From assembly GCF_002879535.1 (NCBI RefSeq), contig NZ_PNOT02000019.1, positions 1-35,807 on the forward strand: 35,807 nucleotides of DNA, written 5' to 3'. Made by a program: the position numbers and the translations under genes. Below are positions 18,492 through 28,183 of the stretch, piece by piece. The DNA comes from Mesorhizobium intechi (GTDB lineage: Bacteria > Pseudomonadota > Alphaproteobacteria > Rhizobiales > Rhizobiaceae). The notes beneath the pieces are model-generated. The model had not been told where the DNA came from and made no database searches. It saw only the letters and a program-made list of their open reading frames with translations. Each line of letters starts with the position of its first letter. The stretch's first letter is position 1.

Positions 18492-20573
18492 TTACATCGG
18501 GCCCTTGTCTCCGGGTTTGCCGGGGAGCTCCTGAGGGAACAATTCGTATTTCGCCTGCTTGTCGGCCGCGACAAAGACGCGTTCACGAACGATCGAATCC
18601 TCGGCCCAGTTGAACATGAAGATCGGCGTGCCCTGCGGAATGTTCGAGAAGCGCTTGTTGATGATCAGCGCGCCTGGATATTCCGTCAGGCCGACATTGT
18701 AGATGTGTTCGGTCGAGATCTTCTGGAACTCTTTCATCAGGCTGGCGCGCTTGTCGTTGTCCTCTGACGCGACGAACTTGTTGACGATGTCGACGAGGTC
18801 TTTTTCGAAGGGCATCAGGTCGACCTCGCCGCTTTCCGGCGCACGGTGGTTCCAGCTGGTTTTCGGGCCGACAGGCGCAAGCTGTTCGGTGTTCTGCACG
18901 ACCGAGGTCAGTTCCTGGTCGTTGCGCCGGATCAGCCAGTCGAAACGGCCGGAATATTGCGAGGCGTCGCGCTGGGTGCCGTTGAGGCCGTTCAACACGA
19001 CCCTCAGGCCCAGCTTCTCCATTTGCGCGACAATACCTTCGGCAAGGCTTTTGTCGGTGCCGTAGTCGTTGTTGACCAGCATCACGATCTCGACGTTCTT
19101 GCCGCCGGCGGTGCCGGCCGGGAAGTTCACGAAACCGTCGCCGTCGGTATCCTTGAGGCCTGCCTTGGCAAGTTCGGCCTTGGCGCCCGCGAGGTCGAAC
19201 GGATAATAGACGGTGGACTTGCGGTCATAGAAGCTGGTGCCCGAGGAGAAGCCGCCGGGATAGATGGCGGTGAACGGTCCCTTGACCAGGGAATCGCCCA
19301 GCGCCTTGCGGTCGAGCGCCATGGTGACAGCCTTGCGGAAGTCCTCGTTGCGGTTCAGCTCACGGACTGCCTGGCTTCGCTCGTCCGGGTTGCCCCAGCC
19401 ATTGGCGGAATAGTTCAGGCGCAGATTGTAGCCGATGAGGCGTGGACCAAAGGCGAGCCGTGCCGGCGCCTTGGCTTCGGCGGCGCGCTTCAGCGAGGCG
19501 ACAAAGTTTTCCGGCTGCTCGAGGTTGGAGAAGTCGCCCGAGCCGGCGACCGCCTGGACGTCGCGATCGGCCCAGGTCGACAGCTTGTACTGCAGTTCGT
19601 TGAGATAGGGCAGCTGGTTACCCTTCTCGTCGACCTTCCAGTAGTAGGGATTGCGGCGCATGACGATGATGTCGTCCGGCCGGTATTCGACCGGCACCCA
19701 GGCGCCCATCACCGGCATGTTCATATATTCCGGCGGGAAGGCGTTCTTGAACTGGTCGTAGGTGTTCTTCGAATATTTGGGATGCTGCGGCTTCAATATG
19801 TGCGCGGGGCCTGGGCAGAAGGTGCCGTAGGCCATGGCGTAGAGGTATTGTTTCGGGAAGGCTTCCTTGAACGTCCACTCGACAGTGTAGTCGTCGATCT
19901 TCTTCAGCGTCGTGCCGACGCCGAAGGTTTCAGGTGTCGCGCCATTGAGCGGCGAGACGTTCGGGTCGACCACCTCGTCATCCCAATAGAACATGACGTC
20001 GTCGGCGTTGAAGGCCACGCCGTCAGACCATTTGGCGCCCTCGATCAGATGCATGGTCAGCTTGTGGCCGTCCTTCGACCAATCCCAGCTTTTGGCGAGG
20101 TTCGGCAGCGGCTCGGTGTCCTTGGCTTCGACCTGGAACAGCGGCGCCGTGCGCGTCAGGCACTCGGAGAGGCCGATATCGATGCCGCCCCAGCCTTGCG
20201 TCTGGCCGGCGCCGTAATTCCAGCCTTCCGGCCGGCCACCGATGACATGGCGCATCGTATCGCCGTAGACACCGATGCCGTCAGGCATGTTGGCTGTCTT
20301 GAAGACCAGCGGCTCCTTCGGCAGCCTGTCCTTCACCGGCGGCAGCTTGCCGGTCTTGACGTATTTTTCGGTCACCCAATCCGGCTCGTGATATTCCGGG
20401 AGGGCCTTGAACTCCAGAATGGAGTCGCGCGCGACGTATTTGATCTTGCCCTCGGCCGGAAAGGTCGCCGGCACCGGCGGGACCGTCGGCTCTGATGCGA
20501 AAGCGTTGAGTGCCGGAACCGAGACGCTCAGCGCCAGTCCGGCGGCAATGCCAATGCTGCGTAGGTTTGTCAT
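18492..20573 (-). CDS. agpA: Periplasmic alpha-galactoside-binding protein of the SBP_bac_5 family (AgpA-like)
   Basis: The ATG at 20573 has an ideal GGAGGAG site; an upstream ATG lacks one. The 693 residues start with a Sec signal peptide (about 27 residues, cut after AFA). The rest is a family 5 solute-binding protein: GGRPEGWNYGAGQTQGWGGI, LAKSWDWSKDGHKLTMHLIE, AKWSDGVAFNADDVMFYWDD and AVTMALDRKALGDSLVKGPF. It is longer than ordinary peptide-binding proteins, as AgpA of Sinorhizobium is. In that organism this protein binds melibiose and raffinose although its relatives bind peptides. Neighbouring GH4 enzymes and the AraC regulator support the same role here. Confidence 0.87.
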   Translation of the reverse strand: MTNLRSIGIAAGLALSVSVPALNAFASEPTVPPVPATFPAEGKIKYVARDSILEFKALPEYHEPDWVTEKYVKTGKLPPVKDRLPKEPLVFKTANMPDGIGVYGDTMRHVIGGRPEGWNYGAGQTQGWGGIDIGLSECLTRTAPLFQVEAKDTEPLPNLAKSWDWSKDGHKLTMHLIEGAKWSDGVAFNADDVMFYWDDEVVDPNVSPLNGATPETFGVGTTLKKIDDYTVEWTFKEAFPKQYLYAMAYGTFCPGPAHILKPQHPKYSKNTYDQFKNAFPPEYMNMPVMGAWVPVEYRPDDIIVMRRNPYYWKVDEKGNQLPYLNELQYKLSTWADRDVQAVAGSGDFSNLEQPENFVASLKRAAEAKAPARLAFGPRLIGYNLRLNYSANGWGNPDERSQAVRELNRNEDFRKAVTMALDRKALGDSLVKGPFTAIYPGGFSSGTSFYDRKSTVYYPFDLAGAKAELAKAGLKDTDGDGFVNFPAGTAGGKNVEIVMLVNNDYGTDKSLAEGIVAQMEKLGLRVVLNGLNGTQRDASQYSGRFDWLIRRNDQELTSVVQNTEQLAPVGPKTSWNHRAPESGEVDLMPFEKDLVDIVNKFVASEDNDKRASLMKEFQKISTEHIYNVGLTEYPGALIINKRFSNIPQGTPIFMFNWAEDSIVRERVFVAADKQAKYELFPQELPGKPGDKGPM

Positions 20574-20675
20574 AATCTCCTCCCTCATGTTCAAACGTTT
20601 TCTGCTGCTCGTCTTCTGCCCGAAACCAGCTGCGGTGGACCTGCCTCCCGTGGGTCCGCCGCCGCGCCGTGCTTG

Positions 20676-22142
20676 TCAGCCGGCCTGCTTGAGCGCGGCT
20701 TTTTCGGCGCGCAATTCCTCGATCGAGCGCACGTTTCGCCGCGCGGCACCGGTCCATTCGCGGGTCTTGACCGCGGATTTCGACAGCCGCTCCTTGGCGG
20801 CCGGAACCGCGTGCGCATATTGCGGCAGCCATTGAGCCTGGGCGACGACCATCTCGTCCACCATCTGCCAGACCTCCTCCGGCGTCGACACGGCACCGAC
20901 CAGCGGGTCATGCAGCACGGCGAGCTTCAGGAGATCGATGTCGCCCGATACCGCGGCATGGACCGACATGCGCTGGACGTTGATCGACGATATGCAAGTG
21001 GCCGCACAGGCTTCCGGCAGCGTGATCCCGGCAGCCATGTTGATGCCGAAGCGGTCGACGAAGCCGGGCGATTCGATGATGGCATCCTGCGGCAAATTGG
21101 CGATCACGCCGTCATTCCTGACGTTGAAGTGGCCACGATAGACGCGGTTGGTCTCCAGTGCCTCCAATATGTGGCTGGCATGTTCGTTGGAGCGCTTGGC
21201 CGGATCGATCGGCTTCGAGGCCGCTTCGAGGAATTGCGGATACTCCGTCTCGAACCAGTTGCGGGTTTCGGTGGAGTAGCGGAGATAGCCGCCGGTCTCG
21301 CCATGGATCCAGTCCGACATGTCGATCCAGCGCGTGATCTCGTCGGGCCGCTTGCGATACCAGGGCAAATATTCGGAGAGATGGCCGTTGCTCTCGGTCG
21401 AATAGACGCCGAAGCGCTTCAGAACATCGATGCGCAGCTTTTCCTGCTGCGAATAGATCGGATGCGCCTCGAAGGCGGCAACCAGCTCATCCTTGCCGAT
21501 CTTGCGGCCATTCAGCCGCAGATCGATGAACCAGGTCTGGTGATTGATGCCAGAACAGACATAGTCGAGCTCGTGCCTGGACTTCGCCCCCAGCACCTCG
21601 GCGATCTGCTCGGCTCCATGCTGGACGCCGTGGCAGAGGCCGACCGTGTCGACCTTGCCGTATTCGATCGCCGCCCAGGTATTCATGGCCATCGGGTTGG
21701 CATAGTTGAGGAATTTGGCGCCCGTCGCGGCGACCTCGCGTATGTCCTTGCAGAAGTCGAGGATCACCGGAATGTTGCGCTGGCCATAGAGGATGCCACC
21801 GGCGCAGATCGTATCGCCGACGCACTGGTCGATGCCATATTTCAACGGAATGCGGATGTCGTCGGCATAGGCCTCCAGACCTCCGACCCGCACACAGCTG
21901 ATGATATAGCGTGCGCCTTCGAGCGCCTTGCGGCGATCGGTTGTCGCCGTCACCCTGGTTGGCAATCCGTTCGCCTCGACGACCTTGTCGAGGATCGCCT
22001 TGATCATCCCGAGATTGTGTTCGCTGAGATCGGTCAGCGCGAATTCGATATCCCTGAATTCGGGCACGCACAGGATGTCCGTGAACAGTTTCTTCGTGAA
22101 TCCGACACTGCCGGCACCGATGATAGCGATTTTGAAACTCAT
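20676..22142 (-). CDS. agaL1: GH4 family alpha-galactosidase (AgaL1-like)
   Basis: The start at 22142 (MSFKIAIIGAGSVGFTKKLF) has GAGGTG upstream; an earlier GTG at 22151 is less likely. The 488 residues show the GH4 NAD-binding motif GAGSVGF, metal ligands C170 (GLCHGV) and H201 (INHQTWF), and the NPMAMNTWA segment. It is clearly paralogous to AgaL2 at the other end of the operon but diverged in sequence and longer at the C-terminus (a basic tail of about 40 residues). First gene of the operon, about 100 bp before agpA, so it should respond most directly to the divergent AraC activator. Substrate is inferred from the locus. Confidence 0.85.
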   Translation of the reverse strand: MSFKIAIIGAGSVGFTKKLFTDILCVPEFRDIEFALTDLSEHNLGMIKAILDKVVEANGLPTRVTATTDRRKALEGARYIISCVRVGGLEAYADDIRIPLKYGIDQCVGDTICAGGILYGQRNIPVILDFCKDIREVAATGAKFLNYANPMAMNTWAAIEYGKVDTVGLCHGVQHGAEQIAEVLGAKSRHELDYVCSGINHQTWFIDLRLNGRKIGKDELVAAFEAHPIYSQQEKLRIDVLKRFGVYSTESNGHLSEYLPWYRKRPDEITRWIDMSDWIHGETGGYLRYSTETRNWFETEYPQFLEAASKPIDPAKRSNEHASHILEALETNRVYRGHFNVRNDGVIANLPQDAIIESPGFVDRFGINMAAGITLPEACAATCISSINVQRMSVHAAVSGDIDLLKLAVLHDPLVGAVSTPEEVWQMVDEMVVAQAQWLPQYAHAVPAAKERLSKSAVKTREWTGAARRNVRSIEELRAEKAALKQAG

Positions 22143-22201
22143 CTGCCGCACCTCATTCTATTCCAGTGGCAGGCCGGGAGTGACAGGGGGCGGGTCGCGG
22201 C

Positions 22202-22247
22202 CACATGCCACGGCATGTGTGCGGGACAGGCCTGATTCCGGCCTGTC
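22202..22247. promoter_or_regulatory. Two inverted repeats in the agaL1-agpT intergenic region
   Basis: CACATGCC/GGCATGTG at 22202-22219 (2-base centre) and GACAGGCC/GGCCTGTC at 22225-22247 (7-base loop) lie in the leader of agaL1. They may be operators or leader hairpins; the first, compact and symmetrical, is the better operator candidate for a dimeric repressor. Confidence 0.45.
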
Positions 22248-22296
22248 AACCTCCCTGTCCGCTCCTCGCCTGCGGATCTCTCTCGCTTTTCGAGGG

Positions 22297-22340
22297 GGAT
22301 TATGCCCTTATTCACGAGCGCGACCAGAGAAGGATTATGC
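22297..22340. promoter_or_regulatory. Direct repeat pair GGATTATGC, candidate AraC-type half sites or promoter elements
   Basis: GGATTATGC occurs at 22297-22305 and again at 22332-22340, 35 bp apart, between the divergent agaL1 and agpT genes. AraC-family activators usually bind direct repeats, but read leftward each copy also contains CATAAT, a good -10 hexamer. Both readings are possible. Confidence 0.4.
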
Positions 22341-22356
22341 TTTCAAGGGTAATTTT

Positions 22357-23265
22357 GTGCTACGAGATTTGATCGCCAACGGACAGTCGATGCGAACGAT
22401 TTCGCTGCCGCGCGGCCGGCAGCGCCTGCACGCCATGCCGACCAGTACCGGCTATGAGGTGCGCGAGGACGAGATCTATGACTGGGACGGACGCAAACGC
22501 GGCCAGACGCCGTTCACCGTGCTCCAGCACACGATCGGCGGCACCGGCCGACTGCGCTACGAGAACCGCAACTACCGCCTGCAAGAGAACGACACGCTGC
22601 TGGTGCTGGTGCCGCACAACCACCGCTATTGGCTGGCGAGCGACGAGCGCTGGGAATATTTCTGGATCTCGATGAACGGCGAGGAGGCGCTGCGCATCCA
22701 CAAGTCTATCCTCAGCATCTCCGGTCCGGTGCTGCGGCTCAAGCCGGCCACGATCGATCACCTTGCCGATTGCAGCCTGCGCCTCATCAAGGGGGCCGCC
22801 TCAGCGGGTGCCGCGTCCGCCATCGCCTATGAGGCAGCGATGGCGCTCTATGACGACGTCTTCGGCTCGCATGCCTTTGCCGAAAAACAGAGCGCCATGC
22901 AGCCGGTCATCGACCATATCAACGCCAATCTCGACAAGCCGCTGCCGGTGGCGGACCTCGTCCAGATCAGTGGCCTCAGCCGAGCCCATTTCTCGCGCTG
23001 CTTCGCCGAGAGCGAAGGCTTGCCGCCCGCCGAGTTCGTGCTGCAGCAGCGCCTGCAGCGGGCGGCGAAGCTGTTGACCAAGGCGGATTTCCTGCCGGTG
23101 AAGGAGGTCGCCATCCTGTGCGGCTTCGAGGATGCGAACTATTTTTCGAAGGTCTTCCGCCGCCTCTACGGCACCACGCCCAGCCAATTCCGCACCACCG
23201 GCATGTATGCCAATCTGCGGACTCCGGCCAGGCGCGGGGTCAGGGTGTCGGACGACGAGAGCTGA
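22357..23265 (+). CDS. agpT: AraC family transcriptional activator of the alpha-galactoside operon (AgpT-like)
   Basis: The C-terminal 100 residues form an AraC double helix-turn-helix (INANLDKPLPVADLVQISGL, SRAHFSRCF, VKEVAILCGFEDANYFSKVF, RRLYGTTPSQFR). The N-terminal half is a cupin-like sensor (FTVLQHTIGGTGRLRYENRN, LVLVPHNHRYWL). The start is uncertain: GTG at 22357 with AAGGG ahead (302 residues) or ATG at 22390 (291). It is divergent from agaL1, the position of agpT in Sinorhizobium, where the activator is needed for induction by alpha-galactosides; that role is transferred by synteny. It is convergent with the next gene, 21 bp away. Confidence 0.85.
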   Translation: MLRDLIANGQSMRTISLPRGRQRLHAMPTSTGYEVREDEIYDWDGRKRGQTPFTVLQHTIGGTGRLRYENRNYRLQENDTLLVLVPHNHRYWLASDERWEYFWISMNGEEALRIHKSILSISGPVLRLKPATIDHLADCSLRLIKGAASAGAASAIAYEAAMALYDDVFGSHAFAEKQSAMQPVIDHINANLDKPLPVADLVQISGLSRAHFSRCFAESEGLPPAEFVLQQRLQRAAKLLTKADFLPVKEVAILCGFEDANYFSKVFRRLYGTTPSQFRTTGMYANLRTPARRGVRVSDDES

Positions 23266-23286
23266 TGCCGCTTTGAGGCCTGTCCA

Positions 23287-25314
23287 TCAGGCCGCGTGCA
23301 GGCTGCCGCCGTCCAGCCACTCGAGATCGGCGGGCGAAAGCGCGATGTCGAGCGCCAGCAGACTGTCTTCCAGTTCGCCCAGCGTGCGCGGCCCAATCAG
23401 CGGAACCGACGGGAAAGGCTGGTTGAGCACATAGGCCAGGGCAACGTGGATCGGGCTCTTGCGCAGCCGCGCGGCGAGCTCGATGGCGCGGTCGCGGCGG
23501 CCGAAATTGCGCTCAGAATACCAGACCCGCACCAGTTCCTCGCTGTCGCGCCTGTCGCGCCCGGCGCGCTCAGTGAAGAAGCCGCGGCCCTGGCTCGACC
23601 AGGCGAAATTCGGCATCTGCCTGGATGTTAGCCAGGCCTTCCAGTCGTCGGTGGACGAGGCGACACAACCCGCCCAGATCGGCTCCAGCATCTCGGCCAG
23701 CGAAAAATTGTTGGAAAGCGCACCGGGCTTCTGCTTGCCGGTGCGCTCGGCATAGGCAATCGCCTCGTCCATGCGCTGCATCGTCCAGTTCGAGCCGCCA
23801 AACGGGCCACGGATGCGACCGGCCTTCACCTCCCGATCCATGGCATCGACGAACTCGCCGACCGGCACGTCGGGATTGTCACGGTGCATGAAATAGATGT
23901 CGACATGGTCGGTCTGCAGGCGGTCGAGCGACTGCGCAAGCTGCTTGCCGATCACGTCGGGATAGCAAAGCGGCGAATGCGCGCCCTTGGCGATGATCAC
24001 CGACTGCTCGCGCACGCCGCGGCTCTGCAGCCATTGGCCAAGCAGCGTCTCGGTGTAGCCGCCACCGTAGACGTAGCCGGTGTCGAAGATATTGCCGCCG
24101 GCCTCGAAGAAGGCATCGAGCAGGATCGAGCCGGAGGAGAACGTGCGAAAATCCTCGAAGCCGAGCGCCACCACCGATGCCGGCTTCACCAGGCCCGGAA
24201 TGGCGCGTTTGCCGATCGCCGTGCCGCCCGACCGCAAAGGCCTGCCCGAGATCGTGCCGGTGCGCAGCGGGGCCTTTTCGATCTCGTATTCCAGCCCGAC
24301 GGCGGCGCGCCATCTGTCGAGCACCCGCAAGGTGCCGAGACTGTCGGCCCAATCCATGCCCGGCCAGGCGAACTCCTGCCGGCCGGCAAGGATGGCCTCG
24401 CCGGCGCCGTCGACCTCAAAGGAATAGACATGGCGCTTTTCATCGACGCTGATCGTCTCACGCGAACCGTCGGCGCCGATCACGTCGATCCGGCCGAGGC
24501 CGACATCGCGATTTCCGCCGGCGAACCAGAAGTCCGGCACTTCGATGCGGCCCTTGGTGCCGAGGATGCGCAGTACATTGTCCTGGTTCAGCGAGATGCT
24601 GCAGGAAAGCTCGGCGACTATGCCTCCGGGAAAATGCAGCAGCGCCGAGGCCCATTCGTCGACGCCGGACTGGCCAAGATGAGCGGTACCAACCACCTTG
24701 TCGGGCTCGGCGAAAGGTTGTCCCGATGCCGCCCCGGCAATCAGCCGCGCCATCGAGACGGTATAGCCGCCGACGTCGAGTATACCGCCGCCGGCGGCAT
24801 CATTGGCATAGAGCCTGTGCTGCGGCATGAAGCCCGGCATGGCGAAGCCGAAACTGGACTTGATCATCCTGACCTCGCCGATGACGCCCGACTTGATCAA
24901 TTCCACCAGCTTCAGCGTCTGCGGGTGCAGCCGGTACATGAAGGCTTCGCCGAGAAAGGTGCCAGCCTTGCGCGCGGCATGGAACATGGCATCGGCCTCG
25001 AAGGCGGTCAGTGCCAGCGGCTTTTCGCACAGAACGTGCTTGCCCGCTTCCGCAGCCCGGATCGCCCATTGCGCATGGCCGGGATGCGGGATCGCAATGT
25101 AGACGGCATCGATGTCGGGGGCGGCAAGCAGCGCTTCGTAGCCATGGACGATGCGGGCGCCGGGAAAATTCTCGGCAAGGCCCGGCTTGTCGGGATTGCG
25201 CGCGCCGATGGCGACCAGTCTTCCGGTGCGCGAAGCGGCCACGCCGCCGGCGAAGGCCTGGGCGATGCTGCCCGGGCCGAGAATGCCCCAGCGAATGGGC
25301 GTGGTTGCGGTCAT
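23287..25314 (-). CDS. Bifunctional fusion: Gfo/Idh/MocA dehydrogenase + aldo/keto reductase
   Basis: One uninterrupted chain of 675 residues. Residues 1-345 are a Gfo/Idh/MocA oxidoreductase: Rossmann start WGILGPGSIAQAFA, catalytic EKP in VLCEKPLALT (about residue 98), and C-terminal GILDVGGYTVSMARLIAG. Residues about 375-675 are an aldo/keto reductase with the tetrad D411 and Y415 (FDTGYVYGGGYTE), K443 (IIAKGAH) and H477 (YFMHRDNP), and C-terminal SVPLIGPRTLGELEDSLLAL. Both are NAD(P)-dependent sugar-oxidising or -reducing folds, so the enzyme may run two steps on the imported sugar, or recycle cofactor. The ATG at 25314 is best spaced from AAGGAG; 25320 is an alternative. Last gene of the second ABC operon. 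Confidence 0.9.
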   Translation of the reverse strand: MTATTPIRWGILGPGSIAQAFAGGVAASRTGRLVAIGARNPDKPGLAENFPGARIVHGYEALLAAPDIDAVYIAIPHPGHAQWAIRAAEAGKHVLCEKPLALTAFEADAMFHAARKAGTFLGEAFMYRLHPQTLKLVELIKSGVIGEVRMIKSSFGFAMPGFMPQHRLYANDAAGGGILDVGGYTVSMARLIAGAASGQPFAEPDKVVGTAHLGQSGVDEWASALLHFPGGIVAELSCSISLNQDNVLRILGTKGRIEVPDFWFAGGNRDVGLGRIDVIGADGSRETISVDEKRHVYSFEVDGAGEAILAGRQEFAWPGMDWADSLGTLRVLDRWRAAVGLEYEIEKAPLRTGTISGRPLRSGGTAIGKRAIPGLVKPASVVALGFEDFRTFSSGSILLDAFFEAGGNIFDTGYVYGGGYTETLLGQWLQSRGVREQSVIIAKGAHSPLCYPDVIGKQLAQSLDRLQTDHVDIYFMHRDNPDVPVGEFVDAMDREVKAGRIRGPFGGSNWTMQRMDEAIAYAERTGKQKPGALSNNFSLAEMLEPIWAGCVASSTDDWKAWLTSRQMPNFAWSSQGRGFFTERAGRDRRDSEELVRVWYSERNFGRRDRAIELAARLRKSPIHVALAYVLNQPFPSVPLIGPRTLGELEDSLLALDIALSPADLEWLDGGSLHAA

Positions 25315-25350
25315 TGTCATTCTCCTTGAAGGCTGGGAGGGGGCGGCCGG

Positions 25351-26430
25351 TCAGCGCAGCCGCAGCCCTTTTTCGTCGAACAGGTAGGATTTGCGGATGG
25401 AAACGGTGACCTCGGGGGTGGTGGGAACCTTCGCCGCGTCGCGTTGGATCACCACGTCTTCGCCGTGGGCCGTTCGAGCGTAGAGAAAGCTCGTGCCGCC
25501 GAGATGCTCGACCACGTCGATGGTGACGACAAGGTCGGTGTCACCTTCTCCGGCACTGCCGAAATGCTCGGGCCGCACACCGACGATGACCTTGCTGCCC
25601 GTTTCCGGCGCGGCGCCGGCCAGCGGCTGGGTGATACGGGTTTTCTCCTGGCCCGCAAGCTCGACCACGACCCCACCCGCATCATGCCCGATGATTTGCG
25701 CCTTGATGAAGTTCATTTTCGGCGAGCCGACAAAGCCGGCCACGAACAGATTGTCGGGATCGTCATAGAGATCGAGCGGCCGGCCGATCTGCTCGATATG
25801 CCCGGCGCGCAGCACGACGATCCGGTCGGCGAGCGTCATTGCCTCGGTCTGGTCGTGCGTGACGTAGATCATCGTGGCGCCGAGTTCCTTGTGCAGGCGC
25901 GATATCTCGACGCGCATCTGGACGCGCAGTTCGGCGTCGAGATTGGAGAGCGGCTCGTCGAACAGGAACACTTGCGGCTCACGCACGATGGCGCGGCCGA
26001 TAGCGACGCGCTGGCGCTGGCCGCCGGAGAGTTTCTTCGGGCGCCGGTCCATCAATTCGCTGATGCGCAGGATCTCGGCCGCGCGCTTCACCCGCCGGTC
26101 GGTGTCGGCCTTGGGATTGCCGGTCATGCGCAGCCCGAAGGAGAGGTTTTGCTCGACGCTCATGTGCGGATAGAGCGCATAGGACTGGAACACCATGGCG
26201 ATGCCTCGATCGGCCGGCTCGACATCGTTGACCAGTTTGCCGCCGATGGCAATCTCGCCGCCGCTGATGTCCTCGAGCCCGGCGATCATCCTGAGCAGGG
26301 TCGACTTGCCGCAGCCGGACGGCCCGACGAAGACGACGAACTCGCCGTCCTTGATGTCGATGTTGGCGCCATGGACGACCTCGAAGGCGCCGAAGCGCTT
26401 GACCACGTTGCTCAGCGTAACGGTTGCCAT
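25351..26430 (-). CDS. Sugar ABC transporter ATP-binding protein (MalK/UgpC type)
   Basis: A 359-residue ATPase of the CUT1 carbohydrate uptake group: Walker [13 protein letters not shown]-loop [10 protein letters not shown], signature [14 protein letters not shown], Walker [14 protein letters not shown]-loop [13 protein letters not shown]-terminal TOBE/OB domain follows from about residue 240 ([13 protein letters not shown]...VGVRPEHFG). It powers the permeases encoded just upstream, whose last gene ends 8 bp before. The fusion oxidoreductase follows in the same direction. Confidence 0.93.
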   Translation of the reverse strand: MATVTLSNVVKRFGAFEVVHGANIDIKDGEFVVFVGPSGCGKSTLLRMIAGLEDISGGEIAIGGKLVNDVEPADRGIAMVFQSYALYPHMSVEQNLSFGLRMTGNPKADTDRRVKRAAEILRISELMDRRPKKLSGGQRQRVAIGRAIVREPQVFLFDEPLSNLDAELRVQMRVEISRLHKELGATMIYVTHDQTEAMTLADRIVVLRAGHIEQIGRPLDLYDDPDNLFVAGFVGSPKMNFIKAQIIGHDAGGVVVELAGQEKTRITQPLAGAAPETGSKVIVGVRPEHFGSAGEGDTDLVVTIDVVEHLGGTSFLYARTAHGEDVVIQRDAAKVPTTPEVTVSIRKSYLFDEKGLRLR

Positions 26431-26438
26431 GCTGCCTC

Positions 26439-27275
26439 TTACTTAACTGCGCCGGCGGCGATGCCGGCGATGAAATGGCGCTGCAGGAGCACGAAGACGA
26501 TCAGCATCGGCACGGTGAGCATCACGGCGCCTGCCATGATGCCGCCCCACGATACCTTGGTGAGGCCGATCAGGGTGCCGAGCGCCACCGGCGCCGTCAT
26601 CGAACCGGGCTGGCTGTTGATCAAAAGTGGCCAGAGGTAATTGTTCCAGGAGGCAAGGAACAGGATGATGGCGAGTGCGGCCAGCATCGGCCGCGCCAGC
26701 GGCAGCGCGACGAAGAGGAAGATGCGCCACTCCTTCACGCCTTCGACACGGGCTGCGTCGAACAGATCATCCGGCATCATCGAGAAACTTTGCCGCATGA
26801 ACAGCACGCCGAGCGAATTGAACAGCGGCGGCACGATCAGCGCCACCCAGGTGTTGGCGAGTTGGAAGTCGCGCGCCACCATGATGAATTGCGGGATCAG
26901 CACCACTGCATAGGGCAGCGTGATGGTGCCGAAGATGATGCCGACGATCACGCCTTTGCCGAAGAACTGGTAGCGCGCCAGCGCCCAACCGGCCATCGAC
27001 GTCAACAGCACCGACAGGAAGGTATAGGTCACCGCCACCGAGACGGAGATGCCGATGGCGCCGACGAAATTGGTGTCGCGCTGCAGATTGTTGAAATTGT
27101 CGACGAAATTGCCGTGCGGCAAAAGCTCGATCCCGGGGCTGAAGATGCCGTTGTCGGGCATGGTCGAGAAGACCACCATCATCCACAGCGGGAACAGCCA
27201 GACCAGCGCCAGCGGGGTGAGGAAAAGATGCAGCGCGATGCTGCGCCTCAGGCGGGCGGAGGAGAGCGAACTCAT
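26439..27275 (-). CDS. Sugar ABC transporter permease, MalG type
   Basis: The ATG at 27275 overlaps the previous stop (ATGA); the longer open frame upstream is not coding. The 278-residue protein has six predicted membrane helices and the EAA-type loop in [20 protein letters not shown]. The opening [20 protein letters not shown] and the C-terminal [16 protein letters not shown] are typical of the CUT1 second permease. It pairs with the MalF-type protein encoded just upstream. Confidence 0.92.
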   Translation of the reverse strand: MSSLSSARLRRSIALHLFLTPLALVWLFPLWMMVVFSTMPDNGIFSPGIELLPHGNFVDNFNNLQRDTNFVGAIGISVSVAVTYTFLSVLLTSMAGWALARYQFFGKGVIVGIIFGTITLPYAVVLIPQFIMVARDFQLANTWVALIVPPLFNSLGVLFMRQSFSMMPDDLFDAARVEGVKEWRIFLFVALPLARPMLAALAIILFLASWNNYLWPLLINSQPGSMTAPVALGTLIGLTKVSWGGIMAGAVMLTVPMLIVFVLLQRHFIAGIAAGAVK

Positions 27276-28132
27276 TGCTTTTCCCTCGTCAGCCACAGTT
27301 GAACCAGCGTGATCACGATTGCCAGCGCCGCCATGGTGTAGGCGACGGCCGAGGCATAGCCGAAATTGAGCGACCGGAACCCCTGGCGGTAAAGCAGCAG
27401 GCCGAGCGTCTCGGTGCCGCCGCCCGGCCCGCCGCGCTCGGTGATCAGGAAGGGCTCGGTGAACAATTGCATGGTGCCGATGATCGAGAGCACCAGGCAG
27501 AACACGATGACCGGCTTCAAGAGCGGCAAGGTGATGTAGAAGAATTGCTTGAGCTTGCTGACGCGGTCGAGCGTCGCCGCCTCGTAGACATCCTCGGGGA
27601 TGGATTGCATGCCTGCCAGAAGGATGATGGCATTGTAGCCGGCCCAGCGCCAGGTGACCGCGATCATGATCAGCGCCATGGCCGGCGTGACATTGGAGAA
27701 CCAGTCGATCTTGGGCAGCCCGACGCTGTTCAGGAGCTTGTTGACGATGCCGAAATCGAGGCTGAACATCAGCCGGAACACCGCTGAATAGGCGACTTCG
27801 CCGACGACGACCGGAGCAAAGAACGCAAAGCGGTAGAGCCCCTTCGCCTTCAAGAGCGGCGAATTCAAAAGCACGGCCATCACCATGGCCAGCGCGATCA
27901 TCACCGGCACCTGGATGACGAGGATGAGCAGCGTGTTCTGCAGCGCGTTGAAAAAGGCCGGATCGCCGATCAGCCGGCCCCAGTTGAAGCCCGGCGCGAA
28001 ACGCCAGGGCACGGTGCGTGTCGCCTGGAAGGAGATCAGGAACGAAGAGATGATCGGCCACACCCAGAAGACGGAGAAGATCAGCAGATAAGGCGCCAGG
28101 AAACGATAGGCCGTGGCGTTGCGGTTGCGCAT
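27272..28132 (-). CDS. Sugar ABC transporter permease, MalF type
   Basis: A 286-residue permease beginning MRNRNATAYRFLAPYLLIFS, with six predicted membrane helices and the EAA-type loop in VYEAATLDRVSKLKQFFYIT. It has no large periplasmic insertion like that of enteric MalF. A strong AGGAGGAGGAG run precedes the start. It follows the binding-protein gene after a 95-bp gap with a GC hairpin and overlaps the next permease by 4 bp. Confidence 0.92.
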   Translation of the reverse strand: MRNRNATAYRFLAPYLLIFSVFWVWPIISSFLISFQATRTVPWRFAPGFNWGRLIGDPAFFNALQNTLLILVIQVPVMIALAMVMAVLLNSPLLKAKGLYRFAFFAPVVVGEVAYSAVFRLMFSLDFGIVNKLLNSVGLPKIDWFSNVTPAMALIMIAVTWRWAGYNAIILLAGMQSIPEDVYEAATLDRVSKLKQFFYITLPLLKPVIVFCLVLSIIGTMQLFTEPFLITERGGPGGGTETLGLLLYRQGFRSLNFGYASAVAYTMAALAIVITLVQLWLTREKQ

Positions 28133-28183
28133 CCTGCTCCTCCTCCTCCTTCATATCCGGTGTTCTGACAGTTCGCAGGCGGA

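Noticed and set aside
18846..20495. Plus-strand frame of 549 codons opposite agpA
   Set aside because: Antisense shadow of a well-supported binding-protein gene in GC-rich DNA; no domain recognised.
22337..22372. 11-codon leader frame before agpT
   Set aside because: It has a fair ribosome site (AGAAGGA) but is too short to support as a gene without conservation data; mentioned only under the intergenic finding.
23884..25329. Plus-strand frame of 481 codons opposite the fusion oxidoreductase
   Set aside because: Antisense shadow; the minus strand encodes two intact enzyme domains with catalytic motifs.
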